From positions 1 to 64,000 of the forward strand of contig CAJNOJ010000373.1 in assembly GCA_905250025.1 (NCBI GenBank): a stretch of DNA of 64,000 bases, given 5' to 3'. A program made the translations under genes and the position numbers. The DNA is from Adineta ricciae (lineage: Eukaryota; Rotifera; Eurotatoria; Adinetida; Adinetidae). This document shows, piece after piece, positions 56,158 to 64,000 of this stretch. The notes under the pieces are model-generated. The model was not told where the DNA came from, ran no database searches, and saw only the letters and a list, made by a program, of their open reading frames with translations. Within the stretch, counting starts at the first letter, position 1; each line of letters begins with the position of its first letter.

Positions 56158-58343
56158 TACAGAGGGTAAAACGAAGATTTCACGTGTACAGGTCTTATTT
56201 GATGGAGAACTCTTTGGTGTTTCATGCATAAAATATCTGATATTCAGTTTCAATTGAAGATAGTTCGTCCAGTGACGATGCACGGAGAGCTATTGGGCTT
56301 CATCTAACACTACTGACTTTTCTTGTTTACCTTCTGTTCGGTCAAGAGAATAACTTCACGGTATAAGAAAACCATCGGAGCATCTAGAGATAAGTCAAGA
56401 GAAAGTAATAAAAACTTGTGGATACACTTAGATGATGAAACGATTTTATTCTAATTTTTTATCTCTACTTCGTCATTCAAAAAGTGTAAGAAACTTTTAG
56501 AAAATGAGTTTTATTTCTTACGACACTTCTATAAACAAGAGAAAGTGACTAACATGCTCTCTGTATATCAACTAAAGGGAAAAGAATGTCAACTGACTGT
56601 TTGCTTCTTCATACTTAATCATTAGAATAGTTTTATAAACAAGATCATCTATTCGTACAGACTGAGAAAAATTCAGATTTTATTTTTCAAGATACGAAAT
56701 GTGACAGTTTTACATAGAAAGATTATTTTTGAGATTGATATGCGCAGCTGACAAAGTCTGACATTCCTTCAAAATATGATTGTGATGTTTTATTTGTACA
56801 TGCACCTCCACCAGTTTTACCAACATGTGGACAATGAATAGCTGGTGCGATTGCTGCTAACTGAATATGAATTAATCGACAAACAACATTATTTTGATCG
56901 GCTCGATCATATGATCCAAATGGAGTTTGTGGTTCACTCAAAAATGAAATACATTCATTGACATCTGTATATTGTTGATTTGATGAGCCGACAGGACAAG
57001 TTATTTGTATTGCTTGGCATAGATTTGAAATCACAAAACTATATTCTTCTGGAGCAAAATCTAATGTTAAACCTGCATTTGGGACCACAGCTTCATATCC
57101 ACATACTTTGAATTGTTCATCAAAAGCTATCATTGTCAAAAGGGTTATTTTTTTGGTCGATTGTAAATTTATTTGGAGTTTAAAGAAGGTTCGATAGTAG
57201 TTTGGATCAAATCCCCATTGTAATAAATCTAGGGTATCAATTAAAATTGATTTTAATGGTAAATTTGGTATAGCACACAAAAGACCATATAAATATTCTG
57301 TTGCCGTGTCAGTTGTTAAAAATGTTCCAACAGGTTGAACACGACCAATTAAATTGGATGATATATATTGATTACGAACAGTGGCATTTAGGATCATTTC
57401 TACGCAAATCCCTTGTTTGATTGTATTCAGAAATCTTACCGTGGCTTCTTTTAATTTCTTCTGAACTTTCGCAATCGTATTCGAATATGTAGAAGTTGCA
57501 ACTAAAGTTAGAGCAAATACAAAGTGAATCAATCACGGGAAATTATGTTACCTGCTGTCGTGGTTCGTCGTGGAGGTCTATTGTAGGAACGAGATGGTGG
57601 CTCATAATCATCCTCATCACCATCATTATCTTCACTATCATTTTCATCCATCTCAATTGTCGAATGAAGATTTGATGATCGATAGTAATCTTTCGGAATG
57701 GATAAAGATTCAAGTTTTGTACGAATACTTCCACGAAAACCACTTTGACCTGGTCGAAATATTGGAATATTTGGACCAATTACTATGAAATAATATCATA
57801 CGTATAAGAAAATTCAAGAAAAAAAATAAGACGAACATGGTGTGGGATTAAAAAATGGAAGCATATTAATTGGTCCAGTTGGTAAACTTCCGCTGCTGAC
57901 AAGACTTGCATAACCAGATGCAATAAGTTCTGCGACGGAGAATAATTGACCATAGGTGTTCACCAGTGGTGGTAAAATGTAAACTAAACTTCTTAGATAG
58001 AACAAATGATTGTCAGTGCAGTGAGACATTTACCTCCTCCTGACACGGAGAAAATCAATGTTTGTTTGGTTAGTCGATCGGCAAATATTGGCACTTGTGG
58101 CATAAAATGGAAAAATGGACCATTTAAAGCTGTAAGAGAAAAAGAAAGGAATATGAAATGGCTTCAGCAGTTGAAGAATCTACGAATTTGTCGACGATTA
58201 AAACGAGCAACAGGAAATCGGAATCGTTCTGGTTGACGTCGTCTATCATCAGCATCTTTGCGAAGAAAAACATTCATATAGCCAATATCATCACGTTCTC
58301 GAAATCTCTACTCAGAGGGAAAAGAAAAATTACTCAAAAAACA
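56158..58343. repeat. Island copy of 46222-48363
   Basis: It is bounded by 'n' at both ends. It contains the 53-base unit near 56338-56400 missing from the other copy. Confidence 0.9.
56723..58307 (-). CDS. 3' part (exons 4-8) of the 8-exon membrane protein gene (copy 3)
   Basis: Exons by comparison with the complete copy: 58184-58307, 58034-58129, 57837-57983, 57552-57782 and 56723-57501. Phases and splice sites are kept. Exon 7 is 6 bases shorter, in frame, within the acidic stretch. There are no stops. Exons 1-3 (with the TM segment) would lie beyond the 'n' at 58344, where retrotransposon sequence begins instead. The open frame suggests a functional allele that has been cut by the assembly. 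Confidence 0.65.
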
Positions 58344-58344
58344 N
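58344..58344. other. Single-base ambiguity at a discontinuity
   Basis: The 'n' joins intron 3 of the membrane protein gene copy to the interior of a retrotransposon LTR. Confidence 0.9.
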
Positions 58345-58487
58345 TTTTCTTTTCTCTCCATTCTCTCGTGTTGACCTCGTGTTGAAACAGACTCGACGAG
58401 GAGAGAGCGAGCAATAAACGAGAAAGGTGCCCGCTCATCGACTTCTAGACTTTCTTTTCGGTTTCTGGACGAATACGGATCCTAACA
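58345..58487 (+). repeat. 5' LTR (left end missing)
   Basis: It ends GGATCCTAACA, has AATAAA in GAGCAATAAACG, and its left boundary is lost at the 'n'. Confidence 0.75.
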
Positions 58488-58488
58488 A

Positions 58489-58503
58489 TGGTGCACTGGC
58501 CGG
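58489..58503 (+). promoter_or_regulatory. Primer binding site, tRNA-Gly type
   Basis: TGGTGCACTGGCCGG follows the LTR end by one base. Its reverse complement ends in GCACCA and matches the 3' end of animal tRNA-Gly(GCC) apart from one acceptor-stem position that varies between species. This is my recollection of the tRNA, not a search. Confidence 0.55.
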
Positions 58504-58596
58504 TTTTTTTTTTCGTTTTTATCTGTTTCGTCATTATCACCTTATTAATAAAAAAATAAAAATTTATCCGCGTGGCAAGCTGAGCAATATTTAGCA

Positions 58597-59919
58597 ATGA
58601 CTGAAAAAAAAACTCGTTCCGTTCTTGACTTTTCAAAAATCAAGATCGATAACCTTCAATATGTTCCACCGCCTAGATCACAAGTTGGCCGAAGCACATC
58701 AGAATCACAAGTATCAGAGGAATTATTAAGAGAACAAGCTGAAGTTAATGAATGCAAGGGACAAACCGATGTGATCAGGGTGGATGGTCATGAATTAAAT
58801 GATCAATCCACACATTCACGAGGTACACATCAAGAGTTCATCGAAGAAGGATTACAAGCGTTTCAAAAATTTACAGGCACTGGTGATGCTGAACAATGGT
58901 TAACAGGGTTGTTAGAAAAATTCGAGTTATTGAAAGTGGAAATGGCAGAACGCATCAAATGGGTAGGAAATGTATTGACAGGTGAGGCCATCATTTGGTA
59001 TATACAACACGAGGAACAGATGCCGACCTTTTTGTCATTTATGAGACTATTCTTACAACGTTTTCAGGCAAATAAAGATGATGATAAAATTACGTTGCAC
59101 AACCATGTTTTACAACAGCAACAAGGCCAGATGTTGAACGATAAGCAAGACGGTATTTTTGGTTCACTACGAAATCAATTATTATTAGGTCACATCGAAA
59201 AATTACCAAAATTTACAGGAAGGTCAAAACAAAATGTTTCAAAGTGGTTACGGGAGGTTAATCAAACAATGCACCTGTTGAAATTGTCCGACACCGAGAA
59301 ATTATTTTACATTCCATCTTGTTTGGAATCGGATGCTAAAGATTGGTTTTTTGATAATCATCATGCAATATCGTCATGGTCGTCATTTGTACGCAAACTA
59401 CTAGACACGTTTGAATCTTCTAGTAAAGCGGATATCGCGTTTAATCGTCTACGACAATACCAACAAGGATTAAATCAAGATGTGCGACAATATTACTTTG
59501 AAATCATGAAGTTGTGTAAGGAAGCAAATCCAAAAATGGACGAAGCCTCAAAGCTGCAATATTTAAAAGACGGATTGAAATCTTCTTTACGCTTTGATAT
59601 TCGTTTAAAAAATCCAACAACTACAGAAGCTTTTCTGGAATATGCACAGAAGATTGAAGAATTGAAGTCACTTGATGATGAAGAAGCTAGCGAAACACCG
59701 TCGCAGAAACCAACTGAAAGTTCCATGCCAGCACGACAATCAAAGCAACCAGCAGATTATTTGAACAGTACGCAAAATAGCAACCACGGAGCAAAAGCCT
59801 CAAATTATCTGTCAAAGCAAAAGTACAACAACAATCGTACACCGAAACCACCATATCGATGTTATAGATGTGATGGAACTGATCATTTTATTAGTCAGTG
59901 TCCACATTTCCAACAGTAG
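58597..59919 (+). CDS. gag: Retrotransposon Gag
   Basis: 440 residues. The middle (residues about 90-350) has two helical Gag-like segments with the WL and WF motifs of retrotransposon capsid domains (EQWLTGLLEKF and DAKDWFFDNHH). The C-terminus has one zinc knuckle of the CX2CX4HX4C type (CYRCDGTDHFISQC) for RNA binding. The frame stops at a TAG at 59917. The next frame continues with protease. Confidence 0.85.
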   Translation: MTEKKTRSVLDFSKIKIDNLQYVPPPRSQVGRSTSESQVSEELLREQAEVNECKGQTDVIRVDGHELNDQSTHSRGTHQEFIEEGLQAFQKFTGTGDAEQWLTGLLEKFELLKVEMAERIKWVGNVLTGEAIIWYIQHEEQMPTFLSFMRLFLQRFQANKDDDKITLHNHVLQQQQGQMLNDKQDGIFGSLRNQLLLGHIEKLPKFTGRSKQNVSKWLREVNQTMHLLKLSDTEKLFYIPSCLESDAKDWFFDNHHAISSWSSFVRKLLDTFESSSKADIAFNRLRQYQQGLNQDVRQYYFEIMKLCKEANPKMDEASKLQYLKDGLKSSLRFDIRLKNPTTTEAFLEYAQKIEELKSLDDEEASETPSQKPTESSMPARQSKQPADYLNSTQNSNHGAKASNYLSKQKYNNNRTPKPPYRCYRCDGTDHFISQCPHFQQ

Positions 59920-60068
59920 GATCATCGTTCGATGGTGATGATCCTACGAAATCGCTACTAAACCCATCACCCATTTTTATAACAACAAAAATAAACCAAA
60001 TTCCGACAAAAATTATGTTTGATACCGGTTCGTCAAAATCTTTTATCAAAAGATCCACTCTTGATCAA
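59920..60068 (+). CDS. Start of retrotransposon Pol (protease), truncated at 'n'
   Basis: The frame is -1 relative to gag and open across the gag stop. It reaches the aspartic protease motif FDTGSS at 60018-60035 and ends at the 'n'. Expression by -1 frameshifting is the usual solution and is inferred here. Confidence 0.65.
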
Positions 60069-60069
60069 N
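60069..60069. other. Single-base ambiguity inside the retrotransposon
   Basis: The 'n' replaces most of pol and the left part of the 3' LTR. Confidence 0.9.
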
Positions 60070-60190
60070 CGTGTTGACCTCGTGTTGAAACAGACTCGAC
60101 GAGGAGAGAGCGAGCAATAAACGAGAAAGGTGCCCGCTCATCGACTTCTAGACTTTCTTTTCGGTTTCTGGACGAATACGGATCCTAACA
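60070..60190 (+). repeat. 3' LTR (left end missing)
   Basis: Identical to 58367-58487. It ends TAACA, followed by CATTG. The matching target duplication on the left side cannot be seen because the 5' LTR start is missing. Confidence 0.75.
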
Positions 60191-60242
60191 CATTGTATTT
60201 TCGATGTAAATCGCCTCCGAGAAAATCATCCGATATTTTCGT

Positions 60243-60373
60243 TTAGTTTCGATTGATCCAAATGAATAGATGTTCAGGATAATGATCGTTACCATAAGCA
60301 GTAGTGAGATCGAAATCAAGTTTTTCTAATTTTCCTTTTATTAAAAGTCTTTGATCATGTTGGAAAATCCCAA
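60243..60373 (-). pseudogene. Orphan terminal exon
   Basis: The minus strand reads a strong acceptor (TTTCCTTTTTCATATAG), then 43 codons (QHDQRLLIKGKL, TTAYGNDHYPEHLFIWINRN) and a TAA. The composition is clearly protein-like and the phase is 1. No upstream exon is recognised to the right. It lies 53 bases from the 3' LTR. It may be the last exon of a gene that was cut, or whose other exons I fail to see. Confidence 0.35.
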
Positions 60374-60891
60374 CTATATGAAAAAGGAAAGCAGTTGACT
60401 AGTTCCTATTTAAAAGAATTAGTCGATATTCTATCTAAGAATTATTTGCTTGAGATAAAGAGAGAAAAAGAGCTGTTTGTTTTGCGTACTTTATTGACTA
60501 GTTTCTGTCAAGTTTCGACTTAACTTCATCAGAACTACTGTACAAAAAACTCTAATTATACTTAAGTACAATGAACAACTTGGAATCAAAGATTTTTCGA
60601 AATGAACTATGTCAGGGCTTGAAGCGCCCGTAGTAGTGAAAAACTAGGGCTAGATGAGCCCTTAGTTATGTTAAAAATGTTTACTGTATCTTCTTCTTCT
60701 TCTTAAGGTTGTGAGGGTGTATAGAGGGTGTGGGATGTGTATGTATAAGTAAAACTCAATCTATTTCTATTTCTATGGGTGCTAGGAATTGGTCACTCAT
60801 ATTATAGGTCGAATTAGGAAGCTACTCAAATTCAGAGTGAGTATCAAGTGTTTGTGTACAGTAGTTTAATATAACTCTTGCTTTAGATTCA
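60374..60891. other. Gene-free stretch with telomere-like repeats
   Basis: It contains GAGGGTG/GAGGGTGTGGG sequence at 60711-60740 and a CTT microsatellite at 60688-60703. There is no supported gene. Confidence 0.45.
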
Positions 60892-61203
60892 ATGAAAAAG
60901 CGCGATCGACGACTCCGCACAGATGTTGAACTATGTGAGGATACTTGGCAAGTGGTCAAAGAATCTGTTCGGCAGTTAAGACACGAGAATAAACGAAATG
61001 TGATTTGGAAAAACTTTCGAAACGGTGAACATGTCGATAACATTTTACCTCAATCTCAGGCTAATGATGGCAATCCTTCGTCGCGCGTCATCGCGGAAAA
61101 TGATGAAAAAACATGTAAACATGAGGAATGGACGCCTGTCGTAGCTTTATTGATGATTATTTTTATAGATCTTTCGGTACACATGGGTGGCCAATTGTCG
61201 TAG
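60892..61203 (+). CDS. Hypothetical small protein
   Basis: The ATG-led frame of 103 codons is highly charged at first (MKKRDRRLRTDVELCEDTW) and ends with a hydrophobic segment (VVALLMIIFIDLSV). It could be a tail-anchored protein, or a chance frame. No family is recognised, and no intron or second copy supports it. Confidence 0.25.
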   Translation: MKKRDRRLRTDVELCEDTWQVVKESVRQLRHENKRNVIWKNFRNGEHVDNILPQSQANDGNPSSRVIAENDEKTCKHEEWTPVVALLMIIFIDLSVHMGGQLS

Positions 61204-62714
61204 ACGTATAGTTACGGTCCGAAATAAAAACATTGTCTCGAGAATGATTAGTCGATAATTTAGCATTTTCACATCGTAAATCGTATTGAGCACCATTTTC
61301 TATATTCTTGGTTTTCATGCGCTGAACTGTCTAGCTCTTGTGATTCTCATGCATTCCGCATATTACATGTAATTTATCTGTGCATGACTGATGCAAGCGT
61401 TCAAGTGCTTCTCAATGGAAAGAAACTCAAGAGATCATGACACATCTTGAGATCTGTTTGGCTCAAGAATGAGAAAAAAAGTTCGCCTAGGGTACTCTTA
61501 AGAAGCTTTTTTGATAAATTCATGAAAAAACTGTAAATTTATTGTAAATATTTTTCTTTTGTCTCCTTTCATTCAGTCGGTGATTAGGAATGAAAAAAGA
61601 AATAGCATACCATTGGAAATAAGAGAAAATTTTCTTTTCAAGAAGATATAAGAGTCAACATTTTCTACGACCTTTTTATAAAAAAAGTGCGAAATGTTTT
61701 CGAAGACACACTTCGTTTTTGCCATATTGTTTCATTTATGGACATGATAAAAACAATAAATTGTACACAATCCGAAAGAGCAGAAGAAACTCTATCTTTT
61801 AGTGAAAAACTTTTCCTTTCAGAACTATGTGTGTGAAAAATTCAAAGGACGAGATTTTGTCAAATTACTTTTGCATCTTATGTTATATTACTTAATGATA
61901 AGTTTGACTTTTGTGTTTCTTTCTAATAAAATGAAATTTCATTGCAAATAAATTGTAAATGAATGAACAACATATCAACTGACTACTTGGTGATAATAAT
62001 AATAACGTCTCATAGGCTTTCGCCCGCGGTATCTGCACTCTCTTCCGTCCAACGTACTGACTAAGCGTGTAGCCAGTATGAATGACTCATGTGGAATGAG
62101 TCATATTTTAGACAACTTAGTCGTTAGTGACTTGTTTAGGGTCATTTCATGGATGATGTTACTGAGGTTTGAACACAGTACCTTGTAGCTATACGTGTCG
62201 AACAGCTTATAAAAATCGAGTTTTCTGATTTCGAGAAAAAAGCTTTCAGCGCAATCGCTTGGGGGATTAAAAATGTGAAACACGATGAAACTGTTGAATT
62301 TTGATAGTTGCGATTTTTGGTTAAGATTTATCTGATACTTCGAAACAGGAGCTGTGAGAAATATTATGTATGAGTATCATTTAAACTTAGGAATCTAAAC
62401 GCAACATTTTTGGCTATATGTTTTTCACAAGCTGTTGTGTAATATTTGGTTTTCATTAGAAGATAGAAGTGCTTTGCATTACGTTTTTTGTGCAACATAC
62501 GATACAAAACCTAGATGTTCTTATATTTGAGTTCAGCATTTGTCGTGTCTGTCACGTCTGTGATACAGTGTTGCCACCGTCCGTAACGTCTGTGATGGAT
62601 GGTTTGTCTTGTTATGTATGCCGGAATGCTAAGGAATTGTATCCCTGTCTGTGACGTCTGTGGGGGGGGGGGGGAGTAGGGGGGGAAGGGGGGTATCGGA
62701 CTGCGTGTGTGACC
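61204..62714. other. Gene-free stretch ending in G-rich sequence
   Basis: I see no supported gene. From 62545 the motif CGTCTGTGA recurs about three times (near 62557, 62587 and 62647), a short degenerate minisatellite. It passes into poly-G tracts at 62662-62694 directly before the gap. Confidence 0.45.
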
Positions 62715-62814
62715 NNNNNNNNNNNNNNNNNNNNNNNNNNNNNNNNNNNNNNNNNNNNNNNNNNNNNNNNNNNNNNNNNNNNNNNNNNNNNNNNNNNNNN
62801 NNNNNNNNNNNNNN
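62715..62814. other. Assembly gap of 100 N
   Basis: Exactly 100 N, a default scaffold gap size. G-rich low-complexity sequence on both sides (TGTGGGTGGCGGGGTG on the right) may explain the break. Confidence 0.95.
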
Positions 62815-62969
62815 CTGTGGGCGTCCGCAGCCGTTGTGGGTGGCGGGGTGTGGGGCCGGGTGGGGGGGGCGGGCGCGGGGGGTTTTGCGTGCGAATTTCT
62901 GCCGTTAAACACTTCAACACTCTCTTTCAGATCGTATTTCACAAAATTCTGATTTTCAACTAGGGGTAC

Positions 62970-63147
62970 ACATAGTTCAGTTCATCAGCTCTATGCTATG
63001 AAAACAGGTTATCCAGTGGCGGTACGACCGAGAGGGAGGCTGGGAAGAGCGAACCCTACTCTGCTTTTACCTTTCCGCGCCAGTACTGACCTTATTTCAT
63101 CGAATGTAACGCGTTGAAACAGTTCAGTTCAGTGAACTGAACTATGT
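62970..63147. mobile_element. MITE-like element with 15-bp inverted ends
   Basis: ACATAGTTCAGTTCA at 62970-62984 is repeated inverted as TGAACTGAACTATGT at 63133-63147. The 178 bases hold no frame. The right end also forms a local palindrome (AGTTCAGTTCAGTGAACT). No clear target duplication is seen beyond TA-like flanks. The interior is more GC-rich than its surroundings. Confidence 0.45.
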
Positions 63148-63690
63148 ATACTCCTATTTTCAACTTTTTGATCTGGGCTACCCTAACAATAATACAGATA
63201 TTCTCTTTCTCATAGAGCAGAATTTAGTAAAAAAATAAAAAGAATATGAAATTTTCAGGAATGAAGAAAAATATACAAAATATATGAACAAATAGAATTA
63301 TTATAATGACGCATATTTCTTTCTTTCGTTGTTGGAAGAAAATGTTTGTGTATTTTATAAGACGTGATTTTTAAATATAAGTACAAAATTTCATAAGCAA
63401 TCAAATATAAGATGCAATGATTTTCGTTTCAAGAATAAAAAGTACATGGAAACTTTCCTTTCTCGAGTAGCTTTGTTTCTATTTTTGATTTTAAAAAAAG
63501 GAAGTTTTAAGAAATCGTCTGTCTAATACATGATTTTACTTATTTCGAAAACAGTACAAACAATTCGATGTAAAATGTTTTCTTTCTTCTCTACTAGACG
63601 TCTAAATATTTCTGCGAACAAGCATTTTCTCTTCTCAAATTATTGTCATACGTGATTCATACACTAAGCTGTACTATTTAAAAGGAGATT
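63148..63690. other. Intergenic stretch
   Basis: AT-rich, with no feature seen. Confidence 0.4.
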
Positions 63691-64000
63691 TCTCCATTGT
63701 TACTCAAATAGAAAATGGCAATAAATGGTTTCTTCTGATCTTTCAAGCGATTTCTGTATCAATTGTACATGCTGCTCTTTTCCGTGGTGGTATGATTACA
63801 TGGTTGGTAAGATGCGAACATTTTTTCTTCTATTCTTTATTGAATAATTTATCTTATTAGGTTTCCTTTGAACAATACACTTGGATTATGGATTATTCAG
63901 GATGCAGATGTAATGATACGACAATAGCCATGAGAAGTTATATTTGCGGTGCTAGTAATATGTTTTGTGCATCTGGTAGCAATTGTACCGGTTGGAATAA
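63691..64000 (+). CDS. 5' part of a secreted or membrane Cys-rich protein gene
   Basis: One exon ends at 63806 (donor GTAAGA) and the next runs from 63861 (acceptor TTATTAG) past the window edge. Both are in phase 0. The first encodes a hydrophobic segment (KWFLLIFQAISVSIVHAALF) that could be a signal peptide or TM. The second is rich in Cys, Gly and aromatic residues (GCRCNDTT, YICGASNMFCASGSNCTGW). The start codon is not clear: the frame is open well upstream of 63691 without an ATG, so a leader exon may exist. The family is not recognised. Confidence 0.45.

Larger units (their letters stand above)
58345..60190 (+). mobile_element. LTR retrotransposon, internally collapsed
   Basis: Order: partial 5' LTR (58345-58487), primer binding site, gag, start of protease, 'n' at 60069, partial 3' LTR (60070-60190). 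The 121 bases that can be compared between the LTRs (58367-58487 and 60070-60190) are identical by eye, so insertion is recent or the two were assembled from the same reads. Reverse transcriptase, RNase H and integrase are missing at the 'n'. The zinc-knuckle gag and the protease in another frame fit a Ty3/gypsy-like element. Confidence 0.8.

Noticed and set aside
62511..62963. Open frames running through the N gap
   Set aside because: They exist only because Ns are read as open codons and the flanks are poly-G or poly-C.
1..64000. CRISPR arrays, rRNA, tRNA genes, bacterial operons
   Set aside because: No regularly spaced repeats, rRNA-like segments or complete tRNA B-box/A-box patterns were seen. 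The only tRNA-like match is the retroelement primer site.

Overview
The window looks like metazoan nuclear DNA from a bdelloid rotifer (Adineta/Rotaria-like). The evidence is an AT-rich sequence, short GT-AG introns (often about 50-150 nt), bdelloid-style 7TM receptors and F-box proteins, bacterial-type genes placed among eukaryotic ones, and near-identical allele-like copies of whole blocks. I could run no database search, so the organism is an inference.

Layout. 1-2000: 5' end of an 8-exon single-pass membrane protein gene and its upstream region. 2.3-7 kb: a secreted beta-propeller gene with an early TGA, a two-exon NAD-dependent epimerase/dehydratase, and a broken 7TM gene. 8.6-17.8 kb: one intronless 3083-codon reading frame joining an inactive-looking Ulp/C48-like domain, a P-loop GTPase, a very long helical region, a SecA-type motor ATPase and a VWA-like tail. 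18.3-26.4 kb: DUSP19-like phosphatase, SPRY-like protein, TLC-domain protein, a dead 7TM receptor, a small Cys-rich gene and an acyltransferase-3/SGNH gene. The block from 16.5 to 26.4 kb is then repeated in the same order and orientation at 26.4-36.0 kb, joined by a single 'n'. In the second copy the receptor and the acyltransferase are complete but the giant gene is cut to its first 423 codons.

36-46 kb: an intact 7TM receptor, a decayed Bacteroidetes-type repeat surface protein (39.3-42.7 kb), an F-box protein and a four-TM protein. 46.7-50.0 kb: complete copy of the 8-exon membrane protein gene plus the sequence also seen at 1-2000. 50-55 kb: a decayed gene, a lone F-box exon, a five-exon papain-family protease and a truncated glycosyltransferase that begins in telomere-like repeats. 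55.9-60.4 kb: a solo LTR, a third partial copy of the 8-exon gene isolated between two 'n' joints, and a young LTR retrotransposon with gag and the start of protease. 60.4-64 kb is mostly non-coding, with a 100-N gap in G-rich sequence, a MITE-like element and the 5' part of a secreted or membrane protein gene that leaves the window.

No operon or pathway links these genes. The picture is an accessory, possibly subtelomeric region: transferred bacterial-type genes at several stages of domestication or decay, mobile elements, truncated genes beside telomere-like motifs, and allelic blocks stacked on one scaffold. Each single 'n' (26356, 56157, 58344, 60069) sits exactly at a discontinuity, so some of the large-scale order may be assembly-made.
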